DNA from: Pleodorina starrii
Taxonomy: Eukaryota; Chlorophyta; Chlorophyceae; Chlamydomonadales; Volvocaceae
Direction of reading: 5' to 3'
Assembly: GCA_030267565.1 (NCBI GenBank)
Contig: BRXU01000002.1
Span: 5,889,501-5,953,500, forward strand
Length of the DNA: 64,000 nucleotides
The notes beneath the pieces were generated by a model, which saw only the letters and a program-made list of their open reading frames with translations, did no database searches and was not told the DNA's origin. Numbering within the stretch: the stretch's first letter is position 1; every line of letters starts with the position of its first letter. The position numbers and the translations under genes were made by a program. Positions 57,238 to 64,000 of this stretch are shown here, piece by piece.

Positions 57238-58278
57238 ATGGCAAAGGGAGCTAGCAACGTCGAATTCCGATGCCAGCGGGTGCTCGAGGGCCACAGCAAT
57301 GCGGTCGCCAGCGTTAAGTTCGCGCCATCCGGCCGCCTGCTGGCGACCGCCTCGGCCGACCGCACCGTCTGCCTGTGGGACCTCTCCACCGGCACCCGCG
57401 TGTCCACCCTCGCCGGCCACGCCAGCGGCATCTCCGACGTCGCCTGGAACCCCAACCAGCGCTACCTCGCCACCGCCGCGGACGACAAGACCCTCAAGCT
57501 GTGGGACGTGGAGACCGGCGCCTGCCTGCGCACCCTCACCGGCCACACCAACTACGTCTTCTGCTGCAACTTTGACTCGCCCGGGCACCTGCTCGCCAGC
57601 GGCAGCTTCGATGAGACGCTGCGGCTGTGGGACGTGCGCACCGGGCGCTGCCTGCGCGAGGTGCCCGCGCACTCCGACCCGCTGACGGCCGTACACTTCT
57701 CCTATGACGGCACCATGGTGGTCAGCTCCTCCTTGGACGGCCTCATCCGGCTGTGGGACACGCAGACGGGGCACTGCCTGCGCACCCTGTTCGACCGCGA
57801 CAGCCCGCCCGTGTCCTTCGCGGCCTTCAGCCCCAACGCGCGGCACGTGCTGTGCAACACGCTCGACAGCCGCGTGCGGCTGTGGGACTACGAGCGCGGT
57901 CGCACCGTCAAGACCTACCAGGGCGGCCACACGCACAAGCAGTACTGCGTGTCGTCCGGCTTCTGCACCACAGATCTGGGCCACTGGGTTGTCACCGGCT
58001 CCGAAGACGGAGCGGTGGTGGTGTACGATTTGAACACGCAGGAGGTGGTGGCTACGGTACCCGGAGCGGGAGGGGCAGCGGGAGGGGGAGCGGGAGGGGG
58101 AGGGGGCGTGGAGGCCGTGGGGTCAGGGGCGGCGGCGGATGGAGGGGGCGGGGGCGGGGGCCACACGGCGCCGGTGCTGGCGGTGAATGTGCACCCGCAG
58201 CTGCCCATGATCGCCTCGGGGGGGCACAGCCCAGATAACAAGGTGCGGCTGTGGGCGGCGTCCAAGGCCGAGAACTGA
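57238..58278 (+). CDS. WDR5-like seven-blade WD40 protein, intronless, 346 aa
   Basis: WDR5 proteins are WD40 scaffolds of COMPASS/MLL histone H3K4 methyltransferases and other nuclear complexes. The full length is collinear with human WDR5 (334 aa), with near-identical blocks: GISDVAW, DDKTLKLWDVETG, NYVFCCNF, GSFDETLRLWDV, AHSDPLTAVHF, PPVSF and VTGSEDG. ATG 57238 starts just before blade 1 (VLEGHSNAVASVKF). The gene is a single exon, unlike its intron-rich neighbours. A Gly/Ala-rich insert of about 35 residues (from near residue 280) lies between blades 6 and 7. Aligned by eye, two arginine-pocket residues differ: the position of human Y191 is Leu (SSSLDG) and that of F263 is Ser (YCVS); S91, F133 and C261 are kept. 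It may be a paralog or retrocopy rather than the main WDR5. TGTAA lies at 59135-59139. Confidence 0.93.
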   Translation: MAKGASNVEFRCQRVLEGHSNAVASVKFAPSGRLLATASADRTVCLWDLSTGTRVSTLAGHASGISDVAWNPNQRYLATAADDKTLKLWDVETGACLRTLTGHTNYVFCCNFDSPGHLLASGSFDETLRLWDVRTGRCLREVPAHSDPLTAVHFSYDGTMVVSSSLDGLIRLWDTQTGHCLRTLFDRDSPPVSFAAFSPNARHVLCNTLDSRVRLWDYERGRTVKTYQGGHTHKQYCVSSGFCTTDLGHWVVTGSEDGAVVVYDLNTQEVVATVPGAGGAAGGGAGGGGGVEAVGSGAAADGGGGGGGHTAPVLAVNVHPQLPMIASGGHSPDNKVRLWAASKAEN

Positions 58279-60967
58279 GAGCTAGGCAACAGGGAGGGCG
58301 CCGATGCGGAGGCGGCGGAGGCGGCAGCAGCAGCTTGTGTCACAGGTGACAGGCGGTGAGGGCGCGCAGGTGCTGGTTCCGCTGCGGCTGCGGTGTACTG
58401 GGCCCCCGTGGGGTTGGCGCGCATGAGGCCATCTTGTCGGTGGGGCAGTCCGCCTCCCACATATGCATTGGCGGCAGGCAGGTTGACTCCCGGGAGGGCG
58501 GAGCCCCGGCAGGGGAGGGAGGTGCTGCAGGTTGGGTGTGGCAAGAAATTAAACCCACCAATCCAGGCCGGCGGTTCGCAGCGGGACAACGTGCAGGCGG
58601 GCAGTGGGCGGTGTGGTGCGGTGTGATCTGTTGGAAGCCGCCAGTTAGCGGCGTCGGGCGCGCGCAGACGGCCGGCCCCGGGGGTTAGCTACCATGATGC
58701 AGCCTCGGAACGCTCTCGCCGCACGTTGGCACACGGCGGCATTTCCCGGTAGATGATTGGGCTCTGCGGGAGATGGGCGGTGCGTCAATGCCCTTTGGGG
58801 TGGCCGCTAAGTGGTCGGTTTCCTGTGCAGTTGGCGCACAGTAGTGTCCTTCCCGCCAAGCGGCAGGGTGCCAGATCGGGGGGTAAAAAGAAGATACCGC
58901 AGCGGAGATCGGGGGTGGTGGCGGGTGAGGTCAGTGTCGGGGTGCAGGGGGGAGCTGTCGACGGCGGGGGTGCGGTTCTGGGGCGGAGTGGGCTCATGCT
59001 GCGCCGATGCGTCAGGCGGCCGCCGGTCTGACTTGTCGCTTGCTTCAGTGTGCGACGTGGGCTTTGGGCTTTGTCGGCGACAGTGTCAGGTGCCGTATTT
59101 ATGCACTGGATGGCGATCCCCCGGGTGCGTCTGCTGTAAACCGGATGTATTCGTACATGTTCGTGCCGCCCGGCAGCACGAGACGGTACTTCTTGGCACG
59201 TTACAATGGCTACAACCCGAGTGGGCGCGCGGGACACGCGGATCCGCTTCCAGTCAAGTAGCCCCCTTTCGTGGGTAGAGGAGGAGAACGCCCTCCGGAG
59301 CTGCAGGACTGTCGGCAGCTGACCTGGTGGGTTTGACTCGTGCGGTAGGCTGGCTGGCTGGCTGGCTGCCCGTGTGCCGTGAATGGGAGCCGGACCCGGC
59401 CCTGGGCCGGGGAGCGGAGGGGGACGTGCGCCTGATGCGTGAACCCAGACATCGGACTGCATCACGTTGCGTCGCACCTGCTGACAGGACAGGACAGGAC
59501 AGCGCATAGCAGCACGCGTATGATGGCGCCTATGCGGTGTCCACGCGGCGTCGGCTATCGGTTCCGGAGGGCCAGCCCGGAGCGGGAGGTTCAGGTGCTG
59601 TGCAGGGGAGCGCAGGGCAGGTCCGTAAGCGCCGTACACTGCATCTCTCCATGCGTCTCCGTGTTCGTGTCCGCGTTCGGTGATCGTGCGGTGACGCGGG
59701 GGGTCATCAAGACATGAGGCGTGTGTGTGTGGTGGGGGGGCGGAATGGCATTTGTCACAGGCTGCTGACGTCCGCCTTGCCCTGCCGTATCGCACGGTTT
59801 GCACCTGTTGCTGGCGACTGGCCGGGCAGGGCTGGAGTCCACGCGGCCGCCTGCAGCCCCTTCCGGTGTTGGACCGTGCACACAACACGGAACACCTGCA
59901 GCGCCATCAGCCGCCCGCTCTCCTGTCCTCTCCTCTCACGAAGGTCTGGAGCTCAATGTATGAATGAAAGCACCACCACAACAACAGTAACAGGATGCCT
60001 CCCGCGCTTACCGCGGGACGACGGCCGTTCGTCCGTCACGAGAGCCCACTGGAGCCCCCCCCCTGTGTAGTAACGACAACAAAGTCTGAACACACCCCCT
60101 AATAGGAGCCCGGGAGCGGCGGCAATACACGGGGGTGCCTAGCGGTGCCAGGTCCTCCCCCCCTGCCGGCACAACACGGCCGGCAGCACTGGCGCTTGTC
60201 CCCACGGGCCCTTGCCCTGTATAAGCAATATGGCGGTACCCTCAAGACCACACTACTACCGGTAATGTGAGCTCCGTCAGCTTACGGCGTGGCGCTCCGC
60301 CACTGTAACAACAACTAACTACTACTACAGTAGCCGCGCGCCCGCCCCTGCGCTGTGGCTCGGCCCTGTCAGGGCCCCCGGTGCTCGTCCGTTCTCAGGG
60401 CGAGTCGCCCACAGAGTAACACCCCGTCAAATACCGTGCATGCTGCGGTGATGCTTTGGGCCCACTGTTGAACGGTTATCAGCAACAAAACAAAACAACA
60501 ACGAAGAGTCACGCGTGCGCGCACGAGCGCATGTGGAAGGAGAAAGCTGCCTCAGGGCCGCGATCCAAGACGCGCCCGGCCCCGGCCCAGTCGAGGAGGG
60601 CAGCGCAGACTGGGAACGGACCCCGGGGCACAGCACCCGAACAGGAGCCAGCCAGACGCATGGGAGCTGTCCCACTCAGCGATGCATGCACTCACTCGCG
60701 TTTGGATGCATACCGCCCTACCTGTAAGGTGCATTTTGGGCGGCCAGCGGGAAGGCCGCCGTACGGCCCCCGCATCCTGAGTACTTGTACGTCATAGTGT
60801 TCGGCGCGCGCGCAGTACGGTCACTGTAGCCGTCAAGTGGTCGAACCGTTCGAACGTCCAAATGAACACGGAGTTACTTATCGGAGCATATTTTATGCGA
60901 TAGGAAGGGAGTTGGAAAGCGAATCAATTCGCAATGTGGCGGGTGGCGGGTGGCGGGTGGCGTACGG
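58279..60967. other. Intergenic region between convergent genes
   Basis: No protein-like open frame is recognised. A plus-strand TGTAA at 59135-59139 could end the WDR5-like transcript. A TTACA at 59201-59205 (TGTAA on the minus strand) is the first such motif I saw downstream of the fluoride exporter, about 1.77 kb past its stop. A reverse copy of the short dispersed repeat is at about 58882-58910. Short GACAG and GGCTG microrepeats occur near 59350 and 59485. Confidence 0.45.
59135..59205. terminator. Candidate convergent poly(A) motifs
   Basis: TGTAA on the plus strand (59135-59139) and its reverse complement TTACA (59201-59205) lie 61 bp apart. They could end the WDR5-like gene (plus) and the fluoride exporter (minus). 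The second would imply an unusually long 3' UTR. Confidence 0.3.
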
Positions 60968-63066
60968 TCATCGGGTTCCCAGCCAGACGGGTATGCCGTA
61001 CACCAGGAGGCCCAGGCTCACAGGTACGACAGTACTGACCAGGAAGTACTTGTAAGCCGCCAGGGGGGAGGTCAGGGCCAGCTTCTGGATCTGCGCGGTT
61101 GGAAGGGATACGGGGGCGGGATAAGGGGGCGGCGGGAGGGAATAATGGACAAGAGGGGGCCAGCGGGCGGGATGCCGGCATGTCCGAAGCGTTGGGCATG
61201 TTTTAGCTGTTATGCACCTGGCGGGGACACATCAGAAGCCCGTTCAACTCCGCCACCGCGTCCGCATCCGCAGTGCCCCCTTCCTTTACCCCCCTACTCC
61301 GCGCTGCATCCCGCCATGTATCCCCGTCCCCCTCTCACTCGCCTACCCGCACCCAATCCCCGGGGCCCCGTGTCCCCATCCACCACGCTCTTGCCCGCAC
61401 CCCTCCGCCTCGGCTCCCCACACCCCACGCCCCACGCCCCATGCCCTCCCACCCACCCCCCCAACCCACCCTCCCACCCAACCCCAAGCCCGCCACCCAC
61501 CTCCACCACATACGTCGACACGGTGGTGAGGCAGCCCGCGGTGCCCACCATCAGCCCCTGCAGCGCCACCCGCTGCGACCCGCCGCCCAACGACCCACCC
61601 AGTCGGAACAACAGCGCCTCGCACACGAACACCAGCACACAGCCCAACACATTGGCGGCAAAGGTGCCGTACTGCAGCCAGGCGCCCTCACGCAGGCCGT
61701 TGAGGCGCGACAGGTGCCAGCGGGCGAAGCAGCCGGCGGGGCCCAGCAGGATGGACCACCACCAGAACTGCCGGTCGGGGGCGTGGGGCGGGGTGCGGTC
61801 GGCGTAGGCGTAGGCTAAGGACACGCCCGTCAGGGTGCACAGCACGCAGCCGGCGGCCAGGTCGATGAGCAGCTCGCCGTCGCGCACGGAGACGGCGATG
61901 GAGCGCCTGCTGCTGCTGCGTGGAGGTGCTTGCAGCGGCGGTGGTGGCGGCGAGGGGACGTGGGGGGAGATGGCGGTGGCGGTGGCGGAGGCGGAGGCGG
62001 TGGTGCTGACCGGCCGCAGGTCGCCGTCGGCCATCTCCAGTACCACCGAGGGGATATCGCCGGTGCCGCTGCAGGTGCCGGTGCAGGCGGGTGCTGCCTG
62101 CCCCGCCGGCTCGGCTGCTGAATCCGAATCCGCCGCCTCCGCTGCCGTCTTGCCTCCTGGTCCTGCCGCCTGCGCCGCGCTTTTCGACGCGGGGACCGCA
62201 CCCGCGGCCACCGTTGCGGTCCCGGTCGCTTGAGCAGACAGTTCGCCGTCACGTTTGGGTTGTTGTTGTCGCTGTCGGCCCGCTGCCTCCCATGCGGCTG
62301 CGGCTGCTATGGCCGTGTGTTGGCCCACCACCAGGCCCAACAGGGGGCCCGCCATGCCCAGATAGATGGCCCACAGGGCCTGGACCCAGTGCGTGCCGCG
62401 GAGCTTCCCTGGAGGCATGGCCCTCCCCACCATCAGCACCACCACCTTGTGGCGGGAGGAGCGGCGGGAGGGACAGCAGGAGAGGAGGGGTAAAGCCAGG
62501 CGGGAGCGTGGACAAGGGAAGGGCCGACCGTTACGGGGCACGTGAGCCCGAACTCAGCGTGTCCTGAGGCCTGTGGCCAGAGTGTGAAAGCGGTAAGCAA
62601 TTCCCGTGTACAGCTTTCAGATTCGCGGCCTCCTGCCCCGAAGTGCCCGGAATCGTACCTGCAGTAACCAGCTGGAGAAAGTCGTCAACGACCCGCAATA
62701 CCCCGTGCGTAGCCCAAGATGCAGCTCGCCGTGATTTTGTAGCGTGCTGCCACGTGGAGCAAAGGCCAGCGGAAGGGCTGAAATGCCGGTCGTCGCGCAT
62801 GGGCTGGGATAGAGCGCCGCAAGGTTGGCGCCCGTGCTAAGTAATCCAATGAAGAAGCTTCCTAGGACATTTGCTGGGAAGTCGTAAAACAATGTGTCAC
62901 CCATGACCAGCAGCCCCGAGCCAGTGACGCATGGTGCCCAACTCCACCGGCCATTTCCCGAGCAGGGGCCGCTGAACAACCTTCCGATGATAATCCGTGT
63001 AAGGGCACCTAGTTGCGCAAACGCGGCGAGATGTATATAGATGCGCCATAACGTTTGTGCCCGCAT
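60968..63066 (-). CDS. FEX: Two-domain CrcB/FEX fluoride exporter, 3 exons, 491 aa
   Basis: Fluoride export channels of the CrcB/Fluc family expel F- across the plasma membrane; eukaryotic FEX fuses two such domains. Exons on the minus strand: 63066-62659, 62445-61501 and 61090-60968 (408, 945, 123 nt), all phase 0 with GT-AG introns. Domain 1 has GALTR (20-24), the pore block PANVLGSFFIG (64-74) and CGSLTTFSSW (124-133). Domain 2 has an AANVLGC block near residue 399-405 and GCLTTVSTY near 441-449. Between them are a membrane segment and a long Ala/Pro/Ser-rich linker (about 190-320). The last exon supplies a final membrane helix (YFLVSTVVPVSLGLLVYGIP). An in-frame TGA lies 36 nt upstream of ATG 63066, which supports the start. 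The domain 1 motif is canonical; the domain 2 motif has Val for Phe. The linker could contain an unrecognised intron. Confidence 0.92.
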
Positions 63067-63411
63067 CAGCTTAAACAGCTGGAGGCCGTCACGAGAAGCT
63101 CAACAACGGCGGTGTATCTATGACGAATCTCATAATAAAATATGTTTGTATGGAATTCACCAGTGTTTGCGGTCTGCCTCGTCCGCGATGCGACCTAACA
63201 GATAGATACAACTCTCATCGCGAACACCGTCGCCAGAACCTCCGGAATCAATAAAGCACGCACCAGCTGTGTGACGGGACGCGTGTCCAAACCCGGCTGC
63301 AAGTTGCTACTGGGAGCGGCTACCTATTTGCAGTCGGCGAGTCGGGTTCCGTCCGCACAGTCGGGCCCTAACTCCCCGTGTTGTGCAACGCGGCGCGCCC
63401 CCCCCCCGGCC
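63067..63411. other. Short spacer between two minus-strand genes
   Basis: 345 bp separate the stop of the upstream glycosyltransferase-like gene from the ATG of the fluoride exporter. The stretch should hold the 3' UTR of one and the promoter of the other. It is more AT-rich around 63110-63260. No poly(A) motif was found on the minus strand. Confidence 0.4.
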
Positions 63412-63727
63412 TCAGTGCCTCCCCACGCCCGCAGCCCCGGCCCTCTCCATCATCAGCCTCGTCCGCTGCTGCAGGAACCAGGCCATGCTGAAGTCCTCGG
63501 GTATCTCCCGCAGGAAGTCGTCCATGTCGGAGAAGAGCGCCTTGTAGCGCTGGAACGACACCGCTGCGTACACCGTCCTGGACAGCTGACCCAGGTAGCG
63601 GAACGCAAACGCCTGGTTGCGAGCCACCATGGCCCGCAGCTCCTCATCGCGGCCCCTCAGCCCCCGAACGACCTCCACCAGGTCCGTGTGGTCGAAGCCG
63701 ACGTAGTTCTCACCCTCCCGAAGCGAC
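63412..63727 (-). CDS. Last exon of a probable GT90 (CAP10) glycosyltransferase
   Basis: The exon starts after a pyrimidine-poor (CTG)n-CAG acceptor at 63728 and encodes 104 residues to the stop at 63412. The stretch with NYVGFDHTDLVEVVRG, then RDEELRAMVARNQAFAFRYL, then a YKALF segment matches the layout of the C-terminal end of CAP10/GT90 domains (hydrophobic strand, DL.E.V, ND-E, IA..Q, Y...L). These are secretory-pathway glucosyl- or xylosyltransferases related to POGLUT/Rumi. Earlier exons lie beyond 64000; the 63728-64000 stretch looks intronic. The assignment rests on a by-eye motif match and the catalytic region is not in the window. Confidence 0.55.
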
Positions 63728-64000
63728 CTGTGCGCGGCCACAGCAGCAGCAGCAGCAGCAGCAGAACAGGGCCCGGACGGATGGCGGCGATGGCGCTGGC
63801 GGCTTTGCAGGAGAGGCCCGGACGGGGCAAAAAAGTGTGTGCCGTAAAGGTGCGGTGAAGTGTGGTACGGAATCAGCGGAAGCACTGACCCCACGCGGGG
63901 GTCCGATCGCGTGATGCCAGTGGGACGGGGGCTGAGAGGGTCTCAAGGGGACAAGCGGGAAAGCGGAGGCGGCGACCTGCGCTTTGGGCGGCGTGCGACG
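63728..64000 (-). other. Presumed intron of the glycosyltransferase-like gene
   Basis: The frame stays open for some distance but the residues are low-complexity (poly-Ala, His/Pro/Ser-rich), and a (CTG)n tract precedes the acceptor. No conserved protein segment is visible up to the window edge. Confidence 0.45.

Noticed and set aside
58785..59888. Minus-strand open frame of 367 codons between the WDR5-like gene and the exporter
   Set aside because: It has no domain, its composition reflects GC bias, it includes a dispersed repeat and crosses both candidate poly(A) sites.
61273..61818. Plus-strand frames of 181 and 285 codons opposite the exporter
   Set aside because: They are antisense to a well-supported membrane-protein exon and are Pro/His/Arg low complexity.

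Overview
The window looks like nuclear DNA of a volvocine green alga close to Chlamydomonas reinhardtii. It is GC-rich, with many GT-AG introns and very GC-rich intron ends. Several genes carry the chlorophyte poly(A) motif TGTAA downstream. It holds a complete cilium-specific BBSome gene (BBS2), and repetitive DNA fills about two thirds of it. The species is inferred from these traits; no database was searched.

Layout: (1) 1-15.8 kb is a macrosatellite of 2.0-4.7 kb units. Each unit has a variable number of 187-bp repeats, an AT-rich module of about 800 bp, and a GC-rich module with a variable number of 244-bp repeats. Unit 4 is interrupted by a 1,965-bp composite mobile element with 18-bp terminal inverted repeats and a 4-bp GGGG target duplication. 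(2) 15.8-20.5 kb holds transposon-like debris: a minus-strand zinc-ribbon exon, two strong inverted repeats, and a frame-broken plus-strand coding remnant. (3) 20.5-42.5 kb is a tandem array of four intact three-exon genes (405-406 aa) of a family I do not recognise. Two in-frame 3'-end chimeras lie inside the array and one 3'-end fragment lies outside it. (4) 43.2-54.3 kb is BBS2, for which all 14 exons could be joined by conserved sequence and intron phase. (5) 54.6-55.2 kb is a displaced fragment of the array gene. (6) 57.2-58.3 kb is an intronless WDR5-like seven-blade WD40 gene. (7) 61.0-63.1 kb (minus) is a three-exon, two-domain CrcB/FEX fluoride exporter. (8) 63.4-64 kb (minus) is the last exon of a probable GT90/CAP10 glycosyltransferase that runs out of the window.

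The identifiable single-copy genes (BBSome membrane-coat subunit, WD40 chromatin-type scaffold, fluoride channel, glycosyltransferase) have no obvious shared pathway; they are ordinary eukaryotic neighbours. The most unusual content is the tandem gene family, with its internal repeats, cationic C-terminus, gene-conversion mosaic, repeated microhomology chimeras and a G-quadruplex-like tract just 3' of the stop codon. Next are the nested macrosatellite with its palindromic double insertion, and the WDR5-like gene, which lacks two residues of the arginine-binding site.
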